A DNA stretch of 64,000 bases from Pyrrhosoma nymphula (taxonomy: Eukaryota > Arthropoda > Insecta > Odonata > Coenagrionidae), in NCBI GenBank assembly GCA_963573305.1, contig OY754332.1, positions 143,213,977 through 143,277,976 of the forward strand. Reading direction: 5' to 3'. The position numbers were made by a program, and so were the translations under genes. Numbering within the stretch: position 1 is the first letter of the stretch; every line of letters starts with the position of its first letter. This document shows positions 23,758 to 35,942 of this stretch, piece by piece. The notes beneath the pieces were generated by a model. The model did not search any database. It saw only the letters and a list, made by a program, of their open reading frames with translations, and was not told the origin of the DNA.

Positions 23758-26700
23758 TATTGTTTTTTCGTTGATTCTGCTCTAAAATCATCGCTTACTT
23801 TAGTTACGGTCTGAAAGTAAAGGAGCGCCAAAATTAATGCCTAAGGATTACTAATGTATTTGAAAGTGCTCCATAATTTTTCTGAGTATCTAGTCGATAT
23901 TATTCTTAGAGTGCAATAATTTAAGTCGATATCAATTGGCAGTTTTATGCAGCAATTTTGCTTGAAAGAGCACATGTTGCCATTTAGACTTCTGAAATAA
24001 AATGCACTGTTGGAATCCCATTGAAATACCGGTAAATATCTATGTTCGTGACCAGAATATACTAGATATCGATAAACGACAATGTAAGTTAGGTGGGACG
24101 AGTTAGTTACCACAAGTAAAAACGTGGCAGTCGGCAATGCACTGAGGTCACAATGGCAATCTCAGATGATAATGCATTGACAATGCCGTTAACGCGTGTA
24201 AGAGGCGCACCCCTCTTTTTATGCGTCGAAGTTGAAGAAAATATTTTGGGGCTTTTTTTCTCCTATTGCGAGGTATTGCGGGCCTAACTTAAATTTTCGG
24301 CCATTATCAAAGCCGTTTGCGATACTCTCTTATAATTTACGCGGCATTTTTCATAAGCATGTATGGACGTCTGAGGCAAGTATTCACTTGTAGCCTTAGC
24401 CCTACAATGCTTGCATTGTTTATTGTCCTTTGGAATGAGGAGTAATTGATATTCATTAAAACAAAACAAATCCGACCTCGCTACAATTCGTGTTTAGTTG
24501 GTAAGTGCGGACAGTCGCACCGAGCTCTGATTTATAATTCCGAATCCCCCCACCGTTTTCCTAATGCACAAGTCATAGTCGCTGTAAGTCGCCTTTTAAA
24601 ACGTGGTTAACTTTTACAAATTATATTTTGCTGTAAACGATGACGAGTGGGAATGCAAACACGTTAAATGCAAAATACCCAAGCGTCAGCCACGTAAAAA
24701 TCGAACGATAAGGCATAGATATGACATCAAAACTTGAAAAAAATCAAACTTTGAAAGAAATCATAACTGTTTATGGAATTTAAAGAATTTATTTTTTCAA
24801 TATGGTCCAAAAAAATCTTCAATGAATGACAAAATAACAAAATTTCATGATTTACATAAAAACGGCTGACTTACTAGTGAGACGGGCGTCGCAATATGGC
24901 GGCAACCGCGCGCATGTCCTGTCAGAGCTCGTAGATTTTCCCCGAAAAGACCTTCGGTCCCTATTGGTATGGAATAGTGCAACCTTATCCTTCCTCCATA
25001 TTCTAATGCACGATTCCGGCACATCATGCCTTAGTCTGACAGCGCAGTTTCCTACTTCCTCAGCGTCTTTGATGACTTAAAGCACTTTAATTTTTTCAAC
25101 TACCGTGAATGACCACAACTTTTTGCCCTTGTTCATTTTGGAACAACACTGACCTATGTTGACGCATGCACAAACGTTAATATTCACCGAATTCTCTCAG
25201 TTGAGCTTAAGGCAGGTGCATTCAGTTTAGTCACTGAAAGTTGTCCGGTGACAGAAAATGAAAAAGTTAAGGGGGGTGGAAAATTCCAGTGCTTGTACGT
25301 GTCGCGCGGCCAATCGCTGTCCCCCAATTGCATCCCACACCCTTGCCTTGTAATACAACAAGTTTTTAAAGTTATTAGGCAACTGCGTCCCCCGTAAACA
25401 AGTGAGCGAATGATACCCTCCCCTTGATGACTCACGCTACGCACCAAGGTCACTCAGCTCTCCAGGGACTTGCCTCGGCCACGATACGAGCAGCGCAGCT
25501 GTAGGCGAGCGATAGAGTGGCAACGCTGAGTTCTATGTTCCTAATGTTTGACATGGAACACACTCGAACCCAGCCATGATAGACGTGAGCGGCATAGGTT
25601 CCGCTCGCCGCCAATCCCAGATATTAATTTTTTCTTGTGCCGTTCTACTCATTCGGTGGGAAAATGTCGGCCGAGATCGTTCTGTCTTCTGACAGTGTGT
25701 AATGCCATTTCTGATTCTGAACTTATCTTAGGTCGAATCACTGTTCATTTCGTGGCCACTACCTCCCTGCCGCGATACTGCTCTGCCGCCCGCCGCTCAT
25801 ATCGTGACCGAGGCTCGAAGAATGGCAGATAAAAAATTCGTGTCAGAGGCGCACCCTCATTTTCGGCTGCGATTTCTGGGAAAAAAGGTTCCTCAAGCAA
25901 TCGAGCAAATATTAGGGCGATCTCGAGGAAACGCACCACTTGCCGGTTAACAGACCACATCCATCAAGGTTAAGACGGCAATAGCAATATTAGGATAGAG
26001 TAGAGAGGTTACTCTAGATTTTCCTTTGGGATGGGGACAGAGTAGATAAAAATTCGTTCTCATTGGTTGAACACCAACCAATGAAGTTTTGAATACTTCG
26101 CCCTCCTAACAAGGGGAGTGTCCGATAAATGGGTCGCAGATCTTGATGAAAATTCGTATGCATATAGAACTCCGAATGCTTTTCACGAATCACCCCACAT
26201 ATGGGCGTATAAATCCATTAGTTTAAACAAAAAAGGCATTTAAACATTTATATATGTTATTAAAACCCTATTTATCAGTCTCCGGCATCAAGGGTGGTGT
26301 GGTCAATTGATCAGCGTACGGGGCTGCGGTGCTGAGGGACCGTGTGTTCAATTCCCGTTGGCGACAAATTTTTCATGCTTATTTTCTTTGTTTTTCCTTC
26401 GTGGAATTCTATGTTAAAATCTAACTTTTACTTTTCTATTCAAAGTTTTTTTTCAACGAGTGGAAATATTTTTTTTCGCGAATACCATAGGGCTTATCTT
26501 TTTTCCTTCCCGTGAAGTCAACGTAATTTCTTTGTTTCCCCATTTTTTCACCACGCAAACTTGATTTGTTCCTTCATTTGCAAGACGTCTTGTACCTGTT
26601 AATATCATAATTATACAGTAATGAAAATTTTCTGCAAGTGGTCACTCTCGCCATTTATAACACGTGCCTTTCTCGACGAGCCTTATTTCAATGTATTTAT

Positions 26701-29073
26701 TTGTAGGTATGTCATTAGATCGTGAAATGGCGATTCGATTACAAAAATTAGTAGATAAGCCGATCACATTTTACCCTCCTTTTTTCAATGCACGACAAAA
26801 TAGGAAAATGGGGATCTTTGATCGTGGGTCTTATAAATAATGATGTAACAATTATTTAGACTAGTGTCTTACGACAATTACGTATATACAAAGAAATTAC
26901 TTTGACTTCACGGGAAAGAAAAAAAATAAGCCCTATGGTATTCGCGAAATATAATGTTTCCACTCGTAAAAAAAAAACTTTGAATAGAAAAGTAAAAATT
27001 ATATGTGAAAATAGAATTCCACGAAAGAAAAACAAAGAAATTAAACATGAAAAAATTTATCGCCGACGAAAATGAACACGGTCCTTACAGGCAGGTGGAC
27101 AGTCTTACGATAACCGTCCACCTGCCTAAATAAAATCCGATACCGAAAGGTAATTTGAAACCATTTTAGAGGAAAACATGGAGCTCCTCCCATTCACGTC
27201 GTCCCGGGGATGATACCCAATACGGAAAAGTAATCTGATACGATTTAAAAAGGGAAAGTTGAGCTCCATCCTCACCACCTGCACCTTCGCAAATGAGGTG
27301 GGGTGGATGAGTGAGTGGGGTGGATGAGTAATGCACCAAGAAGGGAGGGGGGGAATACCAGTCAGTGCCTGCCAGTCGTAACCCAATACAGAAAGATACT
27401 CGGAAAAGATCAGATCAGGGGGGCTATTCTCTTATCTCGAAGTTACCGATGCAGTAGCTTCGAATAAGCTACCATAATTGGCTACCAACCGTATTCTCTA
27501 ACTCGCGGGAGCTTTCTCAAGAACGTAATAGGAAGTGGAGAGAGGTTTGGCGAAAGGCGGGTATGTGAACATTTTTAAACCAAATCCGCGGAAACTTCAT
27601 TTCTGGTGACGTCATTCTTAGAACCAATGGGAAAGCTCGTCTCAATGTTTTTCCGTGGATAAAACGGGTAAAACCAGTTTTAAGGGCGTTTTAGATGGTG
27701 AAGATGTTCGTACATCGTGTTTAGCAAAAATTCCATGCATTAAAAATCATGCGAGCAAAATTCTAAAATGTTTTATTTTTGCTCACATAATCTCGTGAAT
27801 ACGAACGCACGACGTCCATCTTGGCTGTTTTGATCAAGTGAAATAAGATTTTTCGTAAATATATTCGAGAATTATGGTTCATGTCGATGATATGATTCAA
27901 TATTATTCGTGCTATTTGCTTTCGTCAATTACTAGCTGCTTCAAATCATTTAAATAATATACGAAGATGAAGCTTTCAAAAGAAATGCGAAGGTGATACT
28001 CGCTACCACGGCCCGTAAAGTATCCCATTATAGGCTGGAATCACGTAACTCACCCAAGGTAAATATGGCTTTCCGTCACTCCAGTTAATTTCTTTTTTGT
28101 GAAAAATTCTGCAAATGGCGAAAATGACAAAGTAACCCAGTGAAAGTGCAAGGAATCCGCATTTAGTAAGTGTAAGAAACATACCCGTGCATTGGATAAT
28201 TATAGATAGATATGCGTTATAAAATGACCAATATTTAAGCAGTGTATTCGGAGGCCGCGCTTCGTGAGGCTACCGTGGGAGCTTAATGGGGCTACGGAAG
28301 TAGCTCCGTGACATTTACAGAATATGGGTGGGAGCCTAATAAGCTACCGGTAGCTTCTGCTTGCACCTTCTCCAGTAGCTTCCACGATAGAGAATACCGA
28401 TGGGAGCAAGTAGCTTATTGAAGCATATTTCCGCCAGAAAGCTCTGATGCTTCGAGTTAGAGAATAGGCCCTCAAAAATCTCAGATTACCTTTCTGTATT
28501 GGGTTATGGCTGGCACTGATATTACCCCCTCCCCTCTTGGTGCATTACTCATCCACCCAACTATCACCTGGCTCAGCTAACGCGGAGCGGAGGTTTGGCT
28601 TCCCTTGCACGTTTCGTATTGTGGGAATCGTCAGGGTTGACGGTTCCCACCATAAGAAACATGTAAACGAGCCTTCACGGAGCCAGAGCGTCAAGATTCC
28701 TTCATGCCCTCTGCTTTGTAGGTCTCGGATGGGAACATTTTCGAAGCCCGGAGCGGAAGGGTTAAGACGCGGTACTCTCCGCTGCGGTTCTACTTCCTGC
28801 TTATTACGTAAATGTCTATGGAAAAATTACCTGTAAATGAAGAATACTACGTTTTTTTCTTGATAATTCGTTGTAGAGGGGCACTTTTCATGTTTTGGGC
28901 CCAAGCGCAGACTTCGATGTACGGAGTTTTCGTAGTTAGAGAGGTTCGTTACGGGAGGTTTTTTTGCGTGCATTGTCCATTGGAAGGGTCCGGAACCAGG
29001 CCAATGACTTCGAAATAGGGAGTTTTCCTTAAAATTTCGCTGTATGGGTGTTCGTTGTATGGGGGTTTTACTG
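23758..29073 (+). repeat. 5.3-kb tandem unit, copy B
   Basis: Near-exact repeat of copy A shifted by 5316 bp, ending again with the Tigger-type terminus GGGGGTTTTACTG at 29061-29073. Contains the same foldback (about 26292-27086), the tRNA-like unit (about 26292-26373) and the nested inverted-repeat element (about 27319-28558). Differences from A are confined, as far as I can see by eye, to the first 140 bp. Confidence 0.9.
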
Positions 29074-32000
29074 TATTGTTTTTTCGTTGATTCTGCTCTA
29101 AAATCATCGCTTACTTTAGTTACGGTCTGAAAGTAAAGGAGCGCCAAAATTAATGCCTAAGGATTACTAATGTATTTGAAAGTGCTCCATAATTTTTCTG
29201 AGTATCTAGTCGATATTATTCTTAGAGTGCAATAATTTAAGTCAATATCAATTGGCAGTTTTATGCAGCAATTTTGCTTGAAAGAGAACATATTGCCATT
29301 TAGACTTCCGAAATAAAACGCACTGTTGGAATCCCATTGAAATACCGGTAAATATCTATGTTCGTGACCAGAATATACTAGATATCGATAAACGACGATG
29401 TAAGTTAGGTGGGACGAGTTAGTTACCACAAGTAAAAACGTGGCAGTCGGCAATGCACTGAGGTCACAATGGCAATCTCAGATGATAATGCATTGACGAT
29501 GCCGTTAACGCGTGTAAGAGGCGCACCACTCTTTTTATGCGTCGAAGTTGAAGAAAATATTTTGGGGCTTTTTTTCTCCTATTGCGAGGTGTTGCGGGCC
29601 TAACTTCGAATTTTCGGCCATTATCATAGCCGCTTACGATATTCTCTTATAATTTACGCGGCATTTTTCATAAGCATGTATGGACGTCGGAGGCAAGTAT
29701 TCACTTGTAGCCTTAGCCCTACAATGCTTGCATTGTTTATTGTCCTTCGGAATGAGTGGAGTAATTGATATTCATTAAAACAAAACAAATCCGACCTCGC
29801 TACAATTCGTGCTTAGTTGGTAAGTGCAGACAGTCGCACCGAGCTCTGATTTATAAATCCGAATCCCCCCACCGTTTTCCTAATGCACGAGTCATAGTCG
29901 CTGTAAGTCGCCTTTTAAAACGTGGTTAACTTTTACAAATTATATTTTGCTGTAAACGATGACGAGTGGGAATGCAAACACGTTAAATGCAAAATACCCA
30001 AGCGTCAGCCACGTAAAAATCGAACGATAAGGCATAGATATGACATCAAAACTTGAAAAAATCAAACTTTGAAAGAAATCATAACTGTTTATGGAATTTA
30101 AAGCATTTATTTTTTCAATATGGTCCAAAAAAATCTTCAATGAATGACAAAATAACAAAATTTCATGATTTACATAAAAACGGCTGACTTACTAGTGAGA
30201 CGGGCGTCGCAATATGGCGGAAACCGTGCGCATGTCCTGTCAGAGCTCGTAGATTTTCCCCGAAAAGACCTTCGGTCCCTATTGGTATGGAATAGTGCAA
30301 CCTTATCCTTCCTCCATATTCTAATGCACGATTCCGGCACATCATGCCTTAGTCTGACAGCGCAGTTTCCTACTTCCTCAGCGTCTTTGATGACTTAAAG
30401 CACTTTAATTTTTTCAACTACCGTGAATGACCACAACTTTTTGCCCTTGTTCATTTTGGAACAACACTGACCTATGTTGACGCATGCACAAATGTTAATA
30501 TTCACCGAATTCTCTCAGTTGAGCTTAAGGCAGGTGCATTCAGTTTAGTCACTGAAAGTTGTCCGGTGACAGAAAATGAGAAAGTTAGGGGGGTGGAACA
30601 TTCCAGTGCTTGCACTTGTCGCACGGCCAATCGCTGTCCTCCAATTGCACCCCACACCCTTGCCTTGTCATACAACAAGTTTTTAAAGTTATTAGGTAAC
30701 TGCGTCCCCCGTAAACAAGCGAGCGAATGATACCCTCCCCTTGATGTCTCACGCTAAGCACCAAGGTCACTCAGCTCTCCAGGGACTTGCCTCGGCCACG
30801 ATACGAGCGGCGCGGCGGTAGGCGAGTGAAAGAGTGGCAACGCTGAGTTTTATGTTCCTAATGTTTGACATGGAACACACTTGAACCCAGCCATGATAGA
30901 CGTGAGCAGCATATGTGCCGCTCGCCACCAATCCCAGATATTAAATTTTTCTTGTGCCGTTCTACTCATTCTGTGGCAAAATGTCGGCCGAGAACGTTGT
31001 CTTCTGACAGTATGTACTGCCATTTCTGATTCTGAACTTCATCTACATCTACGATGTACCGTGCAAGCCACCACTAGGGTGTGTGGCATGGGGTGATTCC
31101 ACACCAGGGGCCCGTTTCTCAAAGCTATAAGTCCACAATTTACAAGTGTGATTTTACAAGTATTACTTTCGAGTAACATGTGAAATTCTGTTTTTCAAAC
31201 GTACAAGTCTACTAATTACAAGTAACGAGTCCATTTCACAAGTTACAAGTGTTTGCTCACAAGTGTTTTCATTGTTACGACACATTCTGTTTCTCAAACA
31301 GACTTGAGAGTAACAAATCCTTGTAACTTGTAAGTAAATTTCTACAAGTCCTCCGAGGTGAGTAAATCGCAGTAAATCGGAAAGAATAACTGGGAAAACA
31401 AATGAAAAGCGACTAGCGATCTCTTTTTCTCAACTGTTATGAAGGCGATAGCGACGAACAAGGTATCAGTAGTTTAACCGACTTTTGACGTAACATGCTC
31501 AGTGTACGTTAAAACATTGTTTGTTTATAATTTAAAGTTAAAAGAAAAGCCTTTAAGACTAAGTCGTTATGAGAAAAGAACACCCCCACAGAGACTTTGT
31601 GAATAAACAACGAAGAAGAAAGATTTATTTCCAACCGAGACATGAATGTTGCTTTCAATCGTGCAATTTATAAATGAACTCATTTGATAAAGAATAAGTT
31701 ATTTTGGGGAGGTGGGAAAGGTTGAAAATGCGAAAGTTAAGCGCAAGTCTGCTAGTGTTATTTATTACTAATTATCAATATATACCTACTTTTCATGTCA
31801 CGTCATTATGTTTATACATTGAGAGGTAAAAATGCAAAGCATAAGTTCCCGTACTTAAATGATAAATCGCTATGAGATATCAAGTCGCGAAAGTTCAATA
31901 GGAAACTCCATGTGTAATAATAAAGTCGACATTTTTGTGTGACATCTCGCAAATGCTACGCTAATGTGCTGTGGTTTTTCCTGATACGCCGTAGACATGT

Positions 32001-32130
32001 GTCCGATACCCTTGGTGTAACTTGGGGCTCAAGGACAAGTGAAATTTTAAATAAATTGTGCATAAGTTTTAGTACGAAGTTACATAAATTGGTGGTAAAA
32101 TATCTCCTTAGCCCATCAAAATGAAAGAGG

Positions 32131-32215
32131 AAAAAAAAATTACGGCACTGGGGTTCGATCGTATTACCTTTGCATCAATAAACTCGCACGTTACCACTAC
32201 ACCAACAGACATTCT
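32131..32215 (-). ncRNA. tRNA-like Pol III unit (degenerate)
   Basis: On the complement: TTGGTGTAGTGGTAACG (box A/D-arm-like), then about 30 bp later GATCGAACCCC (box B-like), then GTGCCGTAA and a run of nine T, a Pol III terminator. Stem pairing is poor, so it is a tRNA-like or SINE-head sequence rather than a working tRNA gene. It lies inside the 31108-33264 element. Confidence 0.5.
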
Positions 32216-32289
32216 TCAGGGTTGAAGTTCCCTTTGGGTATTAATAATGAACATTCAAAATGGCTGAAATAGTCTTCGCTTGTCTGACG

Positions 32290-32935
32290 ATAAAACGCTA
32301 TTCCGCTATTTATTTGTGCCTATGAAAGATAAACACTGCACAAGATGATGTCTTGACATGCTAGAATTGTGAATAACCTTCATTTCGAGTTCATCTTTCC
32401 CTTCCTGTGATGGAATAAACGACTTTTCCTCATGATGTTCAACTTTTGCAGACGATTCGTCCTCGCATGAGATATTTTAAGGTGAATTGTGAACTAAAAA
32501 TTCCGTTTATCTTGTGTTCACGCATTTATAGACACCGAGCATCATAGCACTGACTCTTGGTTATAAAAAAGGCAAGAAAATGTACGTCCCGTACGTATCC
32601 CATCCTTGCTGTAATATTGTTATATGTCTTACGAAAGTGGTTTGAAAGATAAACACAGGACAACAATATATCTTGGCGTTCAAGAATTATAAATTACTTT
32701 CATTACAAGATGAAATAGCAATTCATACACTGGAATAAACGATTCCAATCGTACGTATCCCATCCTTGCCGTACAATATTGTTATTATGACGTACTTACG
32801 AAAGTGGTTTGAAAGATAAACACAGCACAACAATATATCTTGGTGTTCAAGAATTATAAATTACATTCATTACAAGATGACAATGCAAATCATACGTTGG
32901 AATAACCGATTTTTCCTTATTTTGTTCAAGTATTG
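32290..32935. repeat. Three imperfect tandem repeats of about 180 bp
   Basis: Two well-matched units (from about 32590 and 32755) share TCCCATCCTTGC, GAAAGTGGTTTGAAAGATAA, CACAACAATATATCTTGG and GGAATAA.CGA. A more decayed first unit (about 32300-32440) shares GAAAGATAAACACTGCACAA and TGGAATAAACGACTTTTCCT. Internal to the Harbinger-like element. Confidence 0.7.
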
Positions 32936-35900
32936 CCGATGATTCGTCCTCGCTTGGGATATTTTAAGATGAATTGAACCATTTATCATGTATTCACGTA
33001 TTTATATACACCGAGCAACGTTGCAGTGACTCTAGGTAATAGTAGATTGCTGGACAAACTCTCGAAATATATTTAAAGCTTAAAAAATAGCTAAATACGG
33101 ACAGGATGACGACCGCCATATTTACTTGTAAAATATTAGTCACAATTGTGGAGAAATCACAAGTACTCCGTTTTTGTTTGAAACACTTGTAAGTCACACT
33201 TGTAAGTAACACTTGTAAGATTCGACTTGTAACTTGTGGACTTGTAGCTTTGAGAAACGGGCCCCAGGTGTAGCATGTAGCACTCGTCCCAGAACAAATC
33301 AGGACCTCGCACGCTCCCCCTGGCGCTAGGCGCAGGCCAAAAGGAGTCAGGAGAACAGTGCGCAGTCCAACCGGAAACTGGTAGAGTGATACGTAAATGA
33401 ACAAACAAACTTATCTTAGGTCGAATCACTGCTCGTTTCGTGGCCACTACCGCCCTGCCACGATACTGCTCTGCCGCCCGCCGCTCCTATCGTGACCGAG
33501 GCTCGAAGGCTGGCAGATAAAAAATTCTTGTAAGAGGCGCACCCTCATTTTCGGCTGCGATTTCTGGGAAAAAAGGTATCCTCAAGCAATCGAGCAAATA
33601 TTAGGGCGATCTCGAGGAAACGCACCACTTGCCGGTTAACAGACCACATCCATCAAGGTTAAGACGGCAATAGCAATATTTGGATCGAGTAGAGAGGTTA
33701 CTTCAGATTTTCCTTTGGGATGGGGACAGAGTAGATAAAAATTCGCTCTCATTGGTTGAACACCAACCAATGAAGTTTTGAATACTTCGCCCTCCTAACA
33801 AGGGAAGTGTCCGATAAACGGGTCGCAGATCTAGATGAAAATTCGTATGCATATAGAACTCCGAATGCCTTTCACGAATCACCCCACATATGGGCGTATA
33901 AATCCAATAGTTTAAACAAAAAAGGCATTTAAACATTTATAGATGTTATAAAAACTATTTATCAGCCTCCGGCATCAAGGGTGGTATGGTCCATTGATCA
34001 GCGTACTAGTCTGCGGTGCGGAGGGACCGTGTTCGATTCCCGTCGGCGACAAATTTTTCATGCTTATTTACTTTGTTTTTCCTTCGTGGAATTCTATGTT
34101 AAAATCTAATTTTTACTTTTATATTCAAATTTTTTTTTAACGAGTGGAAATATTTTTTTTCGCGAATACCATAAGGCTTATTTTTTTCTTTCCCCCGAAA
34201 TTTTTTTGTTTCCCCATTCTTTCACCATGCAAACTTGATTTGTTCCTTCATTTGCAAGACCTCCGGTTGATATCATAATTATAGAATAATGAAAATTTTC
34301 TGCAGGAGGTCACTCTCGCCATTTATAACACGAGCCTTTCTCGACGAGCCTTATTACAATGTATTTATTTGTATGTCTTTAGATCGTGAAATGGTGATTC
34401 GATTACAGAAATTAGTAGATAAGCCGATCACATTTTCCCCTCCTTTTTTCAATGCACGACAAAACAAGAAATCGGGGATCTTTGATTGTGGGTCTTATAA
34501 ATAATGATGTAACAATTATTTTGACTATTGTATAATTATGATATCAACAGGTGGTCTTGCAAATGAAGTTTGCGTGGTGAAAGAATGGGGAAACAAAGAA
34601 ATTACGTTGACTTTGCGGGAAAGAAAAAAATATATGCCCTATGATATTCGGGAAAAAAAATATTTCCACTCGTTAAAAATAAACTTTGAATAGAATAGTA
34701 AAAATTAGATGTTAACATAGAATTCCACGAAGGAAAAACAAAGAAAATAAACATGAAAAAATTTATCGCCGTCGGGAATGAACACGGTCCACAGGCAGGT
34801 GGACAGTCTTACAATAACCGTCCACCTGCCTCTCCCAAAATAAAATCTGATACCGAAAGGTAATTTGAAACCATTTTAGAGGAAAACATGGAGCCCCTCC
34901 CATTCACGTGGTCCCGGGAATGTAACCCAATACGGAAAAGCAATCTGATACGATTTAAAAAGGGAAAATTGAGCTCCATCCTCACCACCTGCACCTTCGC
35001 AAATGAGGTGGGGTGGATGAGTGAGTGGGGTGGATGAGTAATGCACCAAGAAGGGAGGGGGGGAATACCAGTCAGTGCCAGCCAGCTGTAACCCAATACA
35101 GAAAGATACTCTGACAAGATCAGATCAGGGGGGCTATTCTCTATCTCGAAGCTACCGATGCAGTAGCTTCGAATAAGCTCCCATAATTGGCTACCAACCT
35201 TATTCTCTAACTTGCGGGAGCTTTCTCAAGAACGCAATAGGAAGTGGAGAGAGGTTTGGCGAAAGGCGGGTATGTGAACATTTTTAAACCAAATCCGCGA
35301 AAACTTCATTTCTGGTGACGTCATTCTTAGAACCAATGGGAAAGCTCGTCTCAATGTTTTTCCGTGGATAAAACTGGTGAAACCTGAAAAGGCCGTTTTA
35401 GACGGTGAAGATGTTTGTGCATCGTGTTTAGCGAAAAATTCCACGCATTAAAAATCATGCGAGCAAAATTCTAAAATGTTTTATTTTTGCTCACATAATC
35501 TCGTGAATACGAACGCTTCGACGCTGTTTTGATCAATTGAAATAAGATTGTTCGTAAATATATTCGGGAATTAGGGTTCATGTCGATGATATGATTCAAT
35601 ATTATTCGTGCTATTTGCTTTCGTTCAAAAGAAATGCGAAGGTGATACACGCTACCACGGCCCAATTAGTATCCCATTATAGGCTGGAATCACGTTACTT
35701 ACCGAAGGTAAATATGGCTTTCCGTCACTCCAGTTAATACAGTGAAACCTCTACCTAACGAACTCCCGATAAACGAAGAACTCCGATGAACGAACAAATG
35801 CTATTGGTCCCACCAAATTCCTATTTAAATGCATTGGTAAATACCTCTAATGAACGAACTCCTGCTCTACGAAAACTCCCGATTAACGAAATGAAAGATT

Positions 35901-35942
35901 AGCCCTGTATTATTATATTTACCTCTTCATAACGTATTTTAA

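Larger units (their letters stand above)
31108..33264. mobile_element. Harbinger-like inverted-repeat element carrying a tRNA-like unit and 180-bp repeats
   Basis: Inverted ends of about 30 bp: GGGCCCGTTTCTCAAAGCTA at the left and its complement at the right, flanked by CAG on both sides (3-bp target duplication). Subterminal regions repeat ACAAGT/ACTTGT many times. The interior has three related segments of about 180 bp and a tRNA-like segment at 32131-32215. No transposase was recognised. The PIF/Harbinger label rests on the terminus and 3-bp duplication only. Confidence 0.65.
31040..33412. mobile_element. Non-LTR retrotransposon tail inserted in copy C, split by another element
   Basis: The insertion begins with CATCTACATCTACGATGTAC and a GCAAGCCACCACTAGGGTGTG phrase (31040-31107), and resumes at 33265 after the nested element. 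This CATCTA-repeat end with the AAGCCAC...TAGGGTG phrase is familiar as the 3' tail of arthropod LINE copies in reverse orientation. Flanks GAACTT and AAACTT suggest a short target duplication. Exact family not determined. Confidence 0.5.

Noticed and set aside
18525..29453. Sets of identical 60-106-codon open frames at 5316-bp spacing
   Set aside because: They are identical because the DNA is duplicated, not because of protein conservation. They become disrupted in copy C and show no domain.
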